From assembly GCA_903844685.1 (NCBI GenBank), contig CAIMUM010000139.1, positions 1-55,206 of the forward strand: a stretch of 55,206 nucleotides of DNA, written 5' to 3'. This document shows positions 1 through 7,766 of this stretch, in pieces; the stretch's first letter is position 1, and each line of letters starts with the position of its first letter. The stretch comes from an uncultured Dehalococcoidia bacterium (GTDB lineage: Bacteria; Chloroflexota; Dehalococcoidia; GIF9; UBA5629). A program made the position numbers and the translations under genes. Below the pieces are notes generated by a model. It had not been told where the DNA came from and did no database searches. It was given only the letters and a program-made list of their open reading frames with translations.

Positions 1-1
1 C

Positions 2-256
2 GGCGGAACCGTCCAGACCTTTACGATCAATTACGTGGCCGCCGAGGGCCGCGAGTCCGAGGCGCCCTATATCGTGGCGATCGTAGAACTGGACGACGGT
101 CCCTGGATCATGGGCAACATCGTCGACCTCAAGCCGGAGGAGGCTACCATGGACATTATGGGCAGAAAGGTGATCATGGAGGGGTCGGCTGTCTTCGCCG
201 GGGACAGGTACTCCTCAGGCGAGACAGCCCGCCCGCTTTTCAAACTGGTAACTTAG
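2..256 (+). CDS. DUF35 OB-fold / acyl-CoA-associated protein, C-terminal part (5' truncated by window)
   Basis: The reading frame is open to the left edge of the window, so this is the C-terminal end of a longer gene; the GTG at 35 in the ORF track is internal. The visible 84 residues run from 'GGTVQTFTINYV' through 'EAPYIVAIVELDDGP' and 'MGNIVD' to the TAG at 254-256. This is the pattern of the OB-fold half of DUF35 proteins, which usually follows an N-terminal rubredoxin-like zinc ribbon. Family members are normally encoded beside a thiolase or SCP-x-like enzyme and act as an accessory subunit of acyl-CoA condensation or cleavage. The zinc ribbon and any thiolase partner would lie outside the window. 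Family assignment is by motif pattern only. Confidence 0.75.
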   Translation, partial: GGTVQTFTINYVAAEGRESEAPYIVAIVELDDGPWIMGNIVDLKPEEATMDIMGRKVIMEGSAVFAGDRYSSGETARPLFKLVT

Positions 257-261
257 GGCAC

Positions 262-329
262 GGGCGCACCTGAAGGTACGCCCCTACGTTTAGCTAATTT
301 GTAGGGGCGGGTTTTTAAACCCGCCCGCA
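262..329. repeat. Composite palindromic repeat, copy 1 (two hairpin units)
   Basis: Two hairpin-forming units lie directly after the DUF35 stop codon. Unit A at 262-287 is a near-palindrome built on 'GGGCGCACCT' and its complement. Unit B at 301-326 starts 'GTAGGGGCGGG' and folds on 'GGGCGGGTTT'/'AAACCCGCCC'. Unit A recurs as an exact 26-bp reverse complement at 10310-10335, and a variant of unit B recurs at 10348-10373. The units have no coding potential and no T-tract typical of a strong terminator, but they could form bidirectional hairpins at gene ends. Confidence 0.85.
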
Positions 330-336
330 ATCAATA

Positions 337-430
337 GTCATTGCGGTGAGCCGAAGCTGCGAGCCGAAGGCGTGGCAGGTAGCGAAGCAATCTCCGGAGA
401 TCGCCACGTCGCTCCGCTCCTCGCGATGAC
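337..430. repeat. MITE-like inverted-terminus repeat, copy 1
   Basis: The element begins 'GTCATTGCGG' and ends 'CCTCGCGATGAC', so its ends are near-perfect inverted repeats. Its last 24 bp (407-430, beginning 'CGTCGCTCCGCTCC') are identical to those of a second element exactly 100 bp downstream (507-530). It is short, non-coding and has the look of a MITE or REP-type dispersed repeat. No transposase is in the window. Confidence 0.75.
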
Positions 431-443
431 GATAATATGAGCT

Positions 444-530
444 GTCATTGCGAGGCCTGAAAGGCCGCGGCAATCTTTATATATTTGTCCTTCGCCTGCA
501 AGGATGCGTCGCTCCGCTCCTCGCGATGAC
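444..530. repeat. MITE-like inverted-terminus repeat, copy 2
   Basis: This is the second tandem copy of the element at 337-430, beginning 'GTCATTGCGAGG' and ending 'CCTCGCGATGAC' (12-bp terminal inverted repeats with one mismatch). It contains an internal hairpin 'GGCCTGAAAGGCC'. It ends 11 bp before the ribosome binding site of the flavodoxin-like gene, so it lies in that gene's promoter or leader. It also creates the spurious upstream extension seen in the ORF track (448). Confidence 0.75.
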
Positions 531-555
531 AGCAAAAGAAAAGGAGGTACAGGTC

Positions 556-1440
556 ATGAAGATACTGGGCATCGTGGGAAGCTGCCGCAAGCTTGGCAAC
601 ACGGAGATACTGGTCAAGGAAGCCCTGATGGCCGCGCAGGAACAGGGGGCCGAGGTCGACATCGTCAGGTGGACCAACTACGATATATTCCCCTGCGAAG
701 GCGACGCCGTCTGCATGTTCCTGGACAAGGACTGCAAGCACAAGGACAGGGACGGCCACGATTACCTGCTCAATATGATGTACGAGTTCGATGGCGTTGT
801 GCTGGGCGCGCCCTGCTATATACTGGAGGTGGAGGCCGTGATCAAACAGTTCATCGACCGTCTCTTTATATTGTCCAGCCGTCCCTCGAAGATGGTAGGC
901 AAGCCCGCCGCCATTATCGTGCCCTACGCCACGCGCGGCTGGACATCCTATGCCTTCCTCCAGCCCACCATCGTGCTGCACTTCCTGGGCATGCACGTCA
1001 TCGACAAACAGCTCATCCACATACAAGCCATGAGCGAGACGGCCGGCGACCCTCTGGCCAGGGAAAAGGCGCGCCGTATTGGCAAAGAGGTCGCGGACGC
1101 CGTCCGCACGGGCGACCACTCCTATAAGGGCGACCCTGGCATCTGCCCGGTCTGCCACGAGCGCAACATCCGCATTATGAGCGACAACCAGACCGTAGAG
1201 TGCGGCATCTGCGCCATCCGCGGCAGGCTCTCTATTGTAGACGGTAAGATAAGGGCAGAGTTTCCACAAGAACAACTCAAGTGGCACAGGTTCGCCCCCG
1301 AGAGCCTCTACCGCCACAGCACCTATGAGATAAAGCCCTCCAAGGACTACTTCATCAGGAAGTGGCCGGCACTCAAGCAGCAGCGAGGGATATACAAGGA
1401 GTTCCTCGATATCGACCGCGGAGCCAAGGAGGCCAGGTGA
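556..1440 (+). CDS. Flavodoxin/NADPH-dependent FMN reductase-like protein with C-terminal Cys4 motif
   Basis: The start is ATG 556, nine bases after a strong 'AAGGAGG' (541-547); the longer track ORF runs into repeat DNA. The 294-residue protein opens with 'MKILGIVGSCRKLGNTE', the phosphate-binding loop of the NADPH-dependent FMN reductase/WrbA-like flavodoxin fold, and 'GAPCYI' near residue 85 is a second flavin-loop motif. Such proteins bind FMN and transfer electrons or reduce quinones and nitro compounds in the cytoplasm. An additional C-terminal region carries C197-x2-C200 and C216-x2-C219, a Cys4 pattern suggesting a zinc ribbon or rubredoxin-like metal site, not part of the plain flavodoxin fold. 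The gene overlaps the next by ATGA, implying translational coupling. The specific substrate is unknown. Confidence 0.8.
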   Translation: MKILGIVGSCRKLGNTEILVKEALMAAQEQGAEVDIVRWTNYDIFPCEGDAVCMFLDKDCKHKDRDGHDYLLNMMYEFDGVVLGAPCYILEVEAVIKQFIDRLFILSSRPSKMVGKPAAIIVPYATRGWTSYAFLQPTIVLHFLGMHVIDKQLIHIQAMSETAGDPLAREKARRIGKEVADAVRTGDHSYKGDPGICPVCHERNIRIMSDNQTVECGICAIRGRLSIVDGKIRAEFPQEQLKWHRFAPESLYRHSTYEIKPSKDYFIRKWPALKQQRGIYKEFLDIDRGAKEAR

Positions 1441-1817
1441 TGGAAGAGCTAACCGCAGTGCTGAGATATTTCCCGCTCGATCCGGTAACCAACCCGCCCA
1501 ACCCCATCCTGCGGGACGACCTCGACCGCATAGCCGGCGAAACGGGCACGACGATCACCCTCGCTGCCGTGGTTGGCAAGAGCCGCACCGTGGAGGGGGA
1601 GGTAATACGCGAAGACACCATGAACAGCGCCATCGAGGACGTCAGCCAGGATGTCATAACCTTAACCGCAAAAGACGAGAAGGCCTTAACACTGGCTGTA
1701 CGTGCCCTTTTCAAACTCTACCGGGCGCCCCGCACCGTGTTCGGCGCCTGGGGCAGCTCGCCCCGCGGCAGGGAAATAGTTTACAGGCTCTGTGACGAGT
1801 ACGACGGCTGGTATTAA
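1440..1817 (+). CDS. Hypothetical protein, 125 aa, coupled to flavodoxin-like gene
   Basis: I do not recognise this family. The start is chosen at ATG 1440, which overlaps the upstream TGA (ATGA) and has 'AAGGAGG' at 1427-1433; the track start at 1362 lies inside the flavodoxin-like gene. The protein is soluble, mixed alpha/beta in appearance, with no signal peptide, membrane span or cysteine cluster. It has a conserved-looking aromatic C-terminus ('CDEYDGWY'). The tight overlap suggests that it works with the flavodoxin-like protein, perhaps as a partner or regulator. That is inference from context only. Confidence 0.7.
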   Translation: MEELTAVLRYFPLDPVTNPPNPILRDDLDRIAGETGTTITLAAVVGKSRTVEGEVIREDTMNSAIEDVSQDVITLTAKDEKALTLAVRALFKLYRAPRTVFGAWGSSPRGREIVYRLCDEYDGWY

Positions 1818-1829
1818 GGCATTAAAGAC

Positions 1830-2270
1830 ATGAAAGTTGAGAAGGATAGGCTGAACCAGTTAAAGCGCGATGCCATCCAGGGGTTCATCAAGTATATCGG
1901 CATGAAGGCGGTATCCATGTCGCCGGGCAAATTCACCACCAGATTAAAGCTGGAAAAACGCCATCTCCAGCAGGATGGCTTTGCGCATGCAGGTTTGGTG
2001 GCTGCTATGGCCGACCATACGGCGGGCTATGCCAGCTTTTCCCTGGTACCCGCGGACAGGCGCATCCTGACCATGGAATACAAGATCAGCTATTTCCGGC
2101 CCGCCGCCGGTGACTACCTGGAATGCAGGGGCCACGTTATCAAATCCGGCCGGCAGGTGCTCTTCACAGAGGCAGACGTCTACTCGGTGAAAGGCGGGGA
2201 GAAGACTTTGGTAGCCAGGGCTATGCATACCATGACCGCCGTTCCCGTGGACAAGATGCCCAAAGCCTGA
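1830..2270 (+). CDS. PaaI-type hotdog thioesterase
   Basis: The 146-residue protein has the length and layout of the PaaI/YdiI hotdog thioesterases, which hydrolyse acyl-CoA or aryl-CoA thioesters in the cytosol. The segment 'HAGLVAAMADHTAG' corresponds to the family core with the catalytic acid in 'MAD'; the usual 'HGG' reads 'HAG'. 'ILTMEYKISYFRPA' and 'GRQVLFTEADVYS' match the two hotdog beta-strand regions. It lies 12 bp after the orphan small protein and probably belongs to the same transcript, although its Shine-Dalgarno is weak. The substrate is unknown. With a DUF35 gene upstream, an acyl-CoA context is plausible. Confidence 0.8.
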   Translation: MKVEKDRLNQLKRDAIQGFIKYIGMKAVSMSPGKFTTRLKLEKRHLQQDGFAHAGLVAAMADHTAGYASFSLVPADRRILTMEYKISYFRPAAGDYLECRGHVIKSGRQVLFTEADVYSVKGGEKTLVARAMHTMTAVPVDKMPKA

Positions 2271-2318
2271 CAGGTACTAAACGGGGTTTTAGTTGGCGGC
2301 CCGGGGCCTGGATTTGCT

Positions 2319-3113
2319 TCATCCGATCTTAAAGCATCTCATCGAGATTGAACGATTCTGAAATCCTTCATAAATAAATTCCAGTGCATCATCTGTTTCC
2401 TGCATGCCGATGGCGCATATCATGGGAAGATAATGGTCGAGAGTAGGCACGGAGAGTGACGTTGCCCTGTTCATATTCTGGCAATCCAGCAAGTCTTTAT
2501 GGTTTCGATCCAGCAAATCGCGTTTAACTTTCTCATCAAATTCGATTGCCCACTCATACGGCTTTGCATCCATATTTTCCATGTCAACAACCCTGAGATT
2601 GTGAACAATATTACCGCTTCCAATTATCAGGACGCCTTTTTCCCTCAAAGGACCAAGCTGTCTCGCCAATTCGTAAAAATACTGCAAAGATTGGCGGTTC
2701 CACCCATTGTAAGGGGAGTAATCCAGGCTCAACTCGATGACAGGTATATCAGCGCTGGGATAGATATGTTTCAAAATCGACCACGCGGCATGATCAAGTC
2801 CCCAGGCATAATCGTTCTTAATTACCGGTTTTTTTGCTAATTCTGTTATCAGTTTTGCATCTTCGGGAGAGCCGGGACTGGGATAGTCCAGCCGGTACAA
2901 TTCGTTGGGGAATCCATAGAAATCGTAGATCGTTTTGGGTTTTTGCACGGATGTTACATAGGTGCCATCGGTTAACCAGTGAGCGGAAATTACCAGTATC
3001 GTTCTTGGCCTGGGTAATTCCTTCCCCAATTTGGCCAGGCGCCGCGTAAAGTCATTCTTCAAAATGATGTTCATGGGCGAGCCATGGCCTATAAACAAAA
3101 CCGGCATTTTCAT
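2319..3113 (-). CDS. LigB-type extradiol dioxygenase / 4,5-DOPA dioxygenase-like (YgiD family)
   Basis: The 264-residue protein matches the YgiD/DODA class III extradiol dioxygenases, metal enzymes that cleave catecholic rings with O2. Candidate metal or catalytic histidines are H10 ('GHGSPMN'), H45 ('SAHW'), H108 ('DHAAW') and H171 ('GSGNIVHNL'), all in family positions. The ATG at 3113 has 'GAGGAGG' seven bases upstream. The gene follows the pirin gene by 72 bp on the same strand. Oxygen-dependent ring cleavage is odd in an organism that otherwise looks anaerobic; the family has other uncharacterised activities, so the true reaction is uncertain. Confidence 0.85.
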   Translation of the reverse strand: MKMPVLFIGHGSPMNIILKNDFTRRLAKLGKELPRPRTILVISAHWLTDGTYVTSVQKPKTIYDFYGFPNELYRLDYPSPGSPEDAKLITELAKKPVIKNDYAWGLDHAAWSILKHIYPSADIPVIELSLDYSPYNGWNRQSLQYFYELARQLGPLREKGVLIIGSGNIVHNLRVVDMENMDAKPYEWAIEFDEKVKRDLLDRNHKDLLDCQNMNRATSLSVPTLDHYLPMICAIGMQETDDALEFIYEGFQNRSISMRCFKIG

Positions 3114-3185
3114 GACAGCGCCTCCTCACATATTTCTTAACCGGTTAACTTTCCTACGCACCTTTCAGGGTTCCAGGTTATATGA

Positions 3186-4040
3186 TTACGCGTGTTTGAT
3201 AAATGTCCCATCCCGGTATTCTTGAAATGCTATGCTCAGTTCCTCCTGAGTGTTCATCACTATGGGACCATACCAGGCGACCGGTTCTTTGATGGGTTGC
3301 CCCGAAATAAGCAGAAATCTTACTGACTTTTCCAGGGTACTGACCATAATCTCGTCACCGTCATGGAATGCCACGAGATGTTCCGGGCCCAATAAACTCC
3401 CGCTGCCAGCATCAAAATGCCCGGCGCCCTCTATAACATAGGCAAGCACAGTGCGTCCTTTGCCGGTGGCGCGTCTGAATTGGGAGTTGGGTGGCACCGT
3501 GATGTCCAGGTACTCCGGGGCTGTGACAATATCCTGGACAGGACCCGTGATATCATCGATCTTTCCGCATATGATTTTTACCGAGGCGCCGCCGGTAATA
3601 ATTGTGGGGATTTGACTGCTCTTAACATCGCGGTAGCGGGGCCCCATCATTTTATGCGAGGCCGGGAGATTAGCCCAAAGTTGAAAACCCCACATCAATC
3701 CGCCTTTCTGCCCTTTGGGCATTTCCTGGTGGATTATACCGCTCCCCGCTGTCATCCACTGGACATCTCCAGGATAGATTATGCCTTTGTTAGCCATGCT
3801 GTCACCATGTTCAATCTCGCCGTGGATCACGTATGTAATGGTCTCAATCCCCCGGTGAGGATGCCACGGAAAACCCTTAAGATAATCCGCAGGATTTTCC
3901 GAATGGAAATCATCCAACAGTAAAAATGGGTCGAAAAGCGGCGCTTCGCTATTTCCAAAGGCCCGTTTCAAATGGACACCTGCCCCTTCAATGGTAGGCT
4001 TGCCTTTGATTACCCTGTCTATCCTTCTAACCGCACACAT
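3186..4040 (-). CDS. Pirin family protein
   Basis: This is a bicupin of the pirin family. The N-terminal metal site is clear: 'WHPHRGIETITYVIHGEIEHGDS' contributes the HPH pair, and 'GSGIIHQEMP' the later His and Glu. Bacterial pirins bind iron and include quercetin 2,3-dioxygenases and redox-sensitive modulators, so the reaction cannot be fixed from sequence. The track ORF begins at a GTG (4052); I prefer ATG 4040, since 'AGGTGG' sits 8 bases upstream. The length of 284 residues is normal. A promoter-like 'TTGTGA'-17-'TAACAT' is present in the leader but is weak. Confidence 0.88.
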   Translation of the reverse strand: MCAVRRIDRVIKGKPTIEGAGVHLKRAFGNSEAPLFDPFLLLDDFHSENPADYLKGFPWHPHRGIETITYVIHGEIEHGDSMANKGIIYPGDVQWMTAGSGIIHQEMPKGQKGGLMWGFQLWANLPASHKMMGPRYRDVKSSQIPTIITGGASVKIICGKIDDITGPVQDIVTAPEYLDITVPPNSQFRRATGKGRTVLAYVIEGAGHFDAGSGSLLGPEHLVAFHDGDEIMVSTLEKSVRFLLISGQPIKEPVAWYGPIVMNTQEELSIAFQEYRDGTFIKHA

Positions 4041-4183
4041 ATTATCCACCACCTGCCTGTAACGCTATCCTCAATTTACATGTTAAGCTCGATACCCGGA
4101 AATCACAAATCTATGTGCGGGGAACTGTTGTGACTTAGGTGTCAAAGCAAATTATGATCAACCCCGGGGCACGACTTAGAGGC

Positions 4184-5653
4184 TCATCTGCCGGTATTAG
4201 ATTTCCTCAGGTACCCCGCATATTTGTTCAAAGCGGAGTAGGCACGGGAGGCCTGTGTGAAAGACGTGTAGCAGGCCGTGCCCGTCTCCTTCGTAAGCCG
4301 GGCTGCCGTCCCGGCGATGATATCAATATCGACAGGCAAAATGAGGGATACCAGTACCGGTTTACCGTAGCGGTCTTTCAAAACATTCATATCGCGGTAG
4401 TAGCGTTCAAACCTCTCTATCGCTCCATGCGCAAAGCCTTCAGTCATCGATTTGCTGCCCATCCTTTCCTCAATATACTTCCACATCGACTGCACCCCGC
4501 CCACCACACCCAGGACCATCAGGCCATCCAGTACCGGGCTTTCCAATAGTGCCTGCACCATATCCTCAGCCTCGCCCTTGACACCAGCCACGGTGTCTAC
4601 CGGATTGTTGTGCGACCAGATAGGTGGCAGTATCGCATCCAGCTTGTCCAGTGTGGCACGGTCCAGCTGGGGGACCTCCAGTCCCATCCTGGAACAGACG
4701 TCCGCCCCGATCACACCCCAGCCACCACCCGGCGCTATGATGCCGACTCTGTTGCCCACCGGCAATGGCTGGTTACTGAAGGCACAGGCCATGTCCACCA
4801 TTTCCTCGATGCTGTCCGCCCTAATGACGCCTGCCTGCCTCAGCAGGCTGGCGATTACCTCTTCGCTACCCGCCAGGGCCGCGGTGTGCGACCTGGCCGC
4901 CCTCGCCCCTGCCGCGGAGCTCCCTGCCTTCAACATGATCAGCGGCTTCTTGGCCGTCACCTTCTTGATCGCATCCGCAAAACGGCGGCCGTCCCTGATA
5001 CCCTCGACATAGGAAAGTACCACCGATACCCGGTCATCGCCAGCCAGGTATTCCAGATAGTCACCGATGCGCAGCACCGCCTCGTTGCCCGCGCTGATCA
5101 GGTGGCTGATTCCTATGCCACGGTCGCACAGCTGGAGGGAGATAATATCGGCCACGCTCCCGCTCTGTGCGACCACGGCTATCGAGCCCTTGAAAGGGTA
5201 AACCGGCATCATATGGCAATACAGGCTGCGGTGCGTGCTGATCATACCCACGCAGTTGGGGCCCACCAGTGCCAGCCCCGCGCGGCGTGCCAGGGCCGCT
5301 ATCTCAGCTTCGAGGGCGGCCCCTTCCGCTCCCACCTCTGAAAACCCGGACGTGATAACGATAGCCGCCCGCACGCCCTTGCGTACGCAGTCCTCAATGA
5401 CTGATTTCACGCCGGCTGTCGGCACCGTGATCACGCACAGGTCCACCGCGCCCGGTATATCACAGACGTTAGGGAACGACTCCAGGCCCAGCACTTCCTT
5501 CTCGCGAGGGTTGACCTGGTAGACCCTGCCCTTGAACCCCTTGTTAATGATGTTGAAGAGTACGCGGTGGCCGAACTTTTCCGGGCTGGCCGACGCGCCG
5601 GCCACGGCAACCGACCCGGGATAAAGCAGGTATTTCAAGTCAATTGATTGCAT
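4184..5653 (-). CDS. ADP-forming acyl-CoA synthetase, alpha (CoA-ligase) subunit
   Basis: The 489-residue protein has the CoA-binding domain (about 1-130, 'VAVAGASASPEKFGH') followed by succinyl-CoA-ligase-like domains (about 150-460). The phosphohistidine is H256 in 'RSHTAALAGSEE', matching 'SHTGALAG' of the family. These enzymes convert acyl-CoA, ADP and Pi to a carboxylic acid, ATP and CoA, conserving energy. Only the alpha part is present; no ATP-grasp beta subunit is fused or adjacent, so it must be encoded elsewhere or this is one of the stand-alone paralogues. It is the last gene of the nitroreductase/M28 peptidase cluster, 48 bp downstream of the peptidase gene. Confidence 0.88.
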   Translation of the reverse strand: MQSIDLKYLLYPGSVAVAGASASPEKFGHRVLFNIINKGFKGRVYQVNPREKEVLGLESFPNVCDIPGAVDLCVITVPTAGVKSVIEDCVRKGVRAAIVITSGFSEVGAEGAALEAEIAALARRAGLALVGPNCVGMISTHRSLYCHMMPVYPFKGSIAVVAQSGSVADIISLQLCDRGIGISHLISAGNEAVLRIGDYLEYLAGDDRVSVVLSYVEGIRDGRRFADAIKKVTAKKPLIMLKAGSSAAGARAARSHTAALAGSEEVIASLLRQAGVIRADSIEEMVDMACAFSNQPLPVGNRVGIIAPGGGWGVIGADVCSRMGLEVPQLDRATLDKLDAILPPIWSHNNPVDTVAGVKGEAEDMVQALLESPVLDGLMVLGVVGGVQSMWKYIEERMGSKSMTEGFAHGAIERFERYYRDMNVLKDRYGKPVLVSLILPVDIDIIAGTAARLTKETGTACYTSFTQASRAYSALNKYAGYLRKSNTGR

Positions 5654-5701
5654 GAGTCATCGTCCTTGAAATCAACCACCTGATGTAAAACACCCAAAAA
5701 T

Positions 5702-6940
5702 TTATACGGCATCCTTCTTTAATATGTATCCCCTGATAATCTTCAGAGCCGCCTCCACTGCTTCCGGCTCTATGTGCTTGCTTAAATCGTTTGGCGTGTG
5801 GTAGGCCCAGCCCTGGTCATAGTCCTTGAGATCGAAGCTCATAGCGCCCAGGTTGGTAGCTTCGATGCCGGCCTCCCCGAATGCAGCCGCATCGGTGCTG
5901 CCGCCGCCGAACGACATGGCTGAAATGGTGGAAGGGTATCCCAGGTCCTTGGCTATATCAACACAGTCCTGTGCCAGCTGGTGCGACAATTTGACGGTGG
6001 AATTGAGGTCTTTATCCAGGAAACTCAAGGCTTTGAGCTTATACAATGTGTCTAAGTTCAATACATAGGTTTTTGTATTCAGCAACTCCTCGCGGTGTTT
6101 CTTGATGAAGGCGCGGGCGCCGCGCAGGCCGGCCTCTTCAGCGTCGAAGGAGGCTATTATAAGGCGGGTGTGCTTCAGGGCGTTGCCACCGGTCTTCTTG
6201 ATATTACCGAAGAGGCCGGCAATTTCAGATACTATGGCCACCGCGATCATGTTATCTCCGGCGCCCGGCACAACCTGCCCGGTGGTGAAAAATGCCATGG
6301 GCAGCACCAGTATTCCGCCGGCTATAAGCACGACAGCTATCCACTGCGGCAACAAAATATTGAATACCAATAATACTGTAGCCACCAGGGATACGAGAAA
6401 CCCAAGAACCAAAAACAGTATGCCACTGTTAATAAGAAACGCGTAGTATTTCGGTGCCTTATCCAGCAGATGGAAAACGTATGCAGCGTCATGATGGGCA
6501 CTTACTACGATCTGCTGCTTAACCTCCCCGGAAGGTTCGATGCTGCCGTACACGTTATAGGCTTGCCGTTTGGGGAATAGCGGGTCGAGCAAATGCCAGT
6601 AGCGGACAAATTGCCCGTAGAAAACAAATAGGCCCAGTGCCATACCGGCAAAGGATATCCAGGCCAGGGTGGGCGCAAGGAAAAGCAGCACCACGCAGGC
6701 GAAATAGAGCACCACCAGGCCGGGTATATACTTTAGGAAACTCCACGGGTGGATATCGAACTGATCGACTTTGACCGTGCCCGCATCGCAGTACTTTTCG
6801 AACTCCTCCTTAACCCTCAGGCTGGCTTTGCGCACCGCCTCACTGCCGGCCACGCGGCCGGGGAAATTCTCCACCACCTCGTCGCAGAATGCAAAGGTGT
6901 GCTTGACCTGCTGTTCAGATATGTTTGCTATCTCTGGCAT
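5702..6940 (-). CDS. Membrane-associated M28-family zinc peptidase
   Basis: The 412-residue protein has the M28 aminopeptidase metal set: His in 'VSAHHDA', bridging Asp in 'GAGDN', catalytic Glu pair in 'DAEEAGLRG', Asp in 'LNLDT' and His in 'YHTPND'. Four hydrophobic segments interrupt the fold, two near residues 70-110 before the first His and two near 165-215 between the first His and Asp, so the enzyme is anchored in the membrane. A peptidase or amidohydrolase role with two catalytic zincs is expected. ATG 6940 has 'AAGGAGG' upstream, and the gene lies 16 bp behind the nitroreductase stop, so they are likely cotranscribed. The substrate is unknown. Confidence 0.87.
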   Translation of the reverse strand: MPEIANISEQQVKHTFAFCDEVVENFPGRVAGSEAVRKASLRVKEEFEKYCDAGTVKVDQFDIHPWSFLKYIPGLVVLYFACVVLLFLAPTLAWISFAGMALGLFVFYGQFVRYWHLLDPLFPKRQAYNVYGSIEPSGEVKQQIVVSAHHDAAYVFHLLDKAPKYYAFLINSGILFLVLGFLVSLVATVLLVFNILLPQWIAVVLIAGGILVLPMAFFTTGQVVPGAGDNMIAVAIVSEIAGLFGNIKKTGGNALKHTRLIIASFDAEEAGLRGARAFIKKHREELLNTKTYVLNLDTLYKLKALSFLDKDLNSTVKLSHQLAQDCVDIAKDLGYPSTISAMSFGGGSTDAAAFGEAGIEATNLGAMSFDLKDYDQGWAYHTPNDLSKHIEPEAVEAALKIIRGYILKKDAV

Positions 6941-6956
6941 CTCGTACCTCCTTCGC

Positions 6957-7622
6957 TTAGAAGCCCAGCCAGGTGGTTATCTTATCCACCGGTTCACGCG
7001 GGGTGATCATCTTGTTGACGGCGAAGCCTTCGTCCGGGTAGCCGATGGTGATGCCCGCGATCAGGCGCTTGGTCTCGGGGATGCCGGCGTGTTTGCGCCA
7101 GACCTGATCGTACATGATACCCTGGTCGGCGATGCAGGTACCCAGCCCGAAATCCAGCGCGGCTAAGCAAATGCTCTGGCATATGGCGCCGATGCCCAGC
7201 ATATCCAGGTGGTACTGCATCTCCTTCTCGGCGCAGATAACGATCTGGCAGGGGGAATCGAAGAAGCGGAACCCGCGCAGCATCCACTTCTTGCGCGCCT
7301 CCTTGTCCTCGCGGCTGATGCCGATGATCTTGAATATCTCCATGGCCAGGTCGACCTGGCGCTGTCGGTAGATCCCCTCGTAGGGCTTGCGCAGCATATC
7401 GTTGGTGGGGAATGAGCCCTCGTTGAAGAGTTTGCTGCATTCCTCCCGTATCTCGTCCAGCACCTTTCCGCTGGCCACTACGAACTCCCAGGGCTGCGTG
7501 TTCATGCCTGAGGGCGTGCGGACGGCCGCCTCCAGTATCTTGTGGATGACATCTTTGGGCACGGGGTCCTTCTTAAATCCGCGAATGCTCCTGCGGGAAT
7601 TCAAAGCCTTTATAACGTCCAA
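6957..7622 (-). CDS. Nitroreductase family FMN oxidoreductase
   Basis: The protein opens 'DVIKALNSRRSIRGFKKDPV' and continues 'AAVRTPSGMNTQPWEF', the FMN-binding signature of nitroreductases. 'GIGAICQSICLAALDFGLGTC' and the C-terminal 'IAGITIGYPDE' also match. These enzymes use NAD(P)H and FMN to reduce nitro compounds, quinones or other acceptors. The track ORF starts at 7682, but no Shine-Dalgarno supports it. A TTG at 7622 has an ideal 'AAGGAGG' six bases upstream and gives the standard family N-terminus, so I choose it (221 aa). It probably leads an operon with the M28 peptidase and the CoA-ligase subunit, behind a 25-bp palindrome. Confidence 0.87.
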   Translation of the reverse strand: MDVIKALNSRRSIRGFKKDPVPKDVIHKILEAAVRTPSGMNTQPWEFVVASGKVLDEIREECSKLFNEGSFPTNDMLRKPYEGIYRQRQVDLAMEIFKIIGISREDKEARKKWMLRGFRFFDSPCQIVICAEKEMQYHLDMLGIGAICQSICLAALDFGLGTCIADQGIMYDQVWRKHAGIPETKRLIAGITIGYPDEGFAVNKMITPREPVDKITTWLGF

Positions 7623-7680
7623 TGCATGCCTCCTTAAAATAATCGGCCTGTATTCTACAATTAATAAGGGGGTAAATTCC

Positions 7681-7705
7681 AAACCGTTACAATTTGTTAC
7701 GGTTT
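7681..7705. promoter_or_regulatory. 25-bp near-perfect palindrome, candidate operator for the nitroreductase operon
   Basis: The arms 'AAACCGTTACAA' and 'TTGTTACGGTTT' flank a central T with one mismatched pair (12-1-12). It lies 59 bp upstream of the TTG start of the nitroreductase gene. On the minus strand a -10-like 'TAGAAT' (7652-7657) lies between the palindrome and the start. There is no T-tract, so a terminator is unlikely; a dimeric repressor site (TetR or MarR type) is the natural reading. Confidence 0.6.
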
Positions 7706-7766
7706 CATTATTCTGGTTTTGATGTGACGTGGTTGCAGGAGGTTATATTTATAAGTAATTAATTGA

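Noticed and set aside
337-530. Tandem repeats as a possible CRISPR array
   Set aside because: Only two units of about 90 bp with inverted ends, no regular short repeats with unique spacers and no cas genes.
445-1317. 290-aa minus-strand ORF opposite the flavodoxin-like gene
   Set aside because: It is the antisense shadow of a gene with a strong ribosome binding site and recognisable motifs, and it has no Shine-Dalgarno or family pattern of its own.
4053-4183. Possible small gene or RNA between the pirin and CoA-ligase genes
   Set aside because: The plus-strand ORF at 4139 runs into the antisense of the CoA-ligase gene and shows no start signals; no stable structured RNA was apparent by eye.
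4610-5341. 243-aa plus-strand ORF over the acyl-CoA synthetase gene
   Set aside because: Shadow of the minus-strand gene; its composition is typical of reversed coding DNA.
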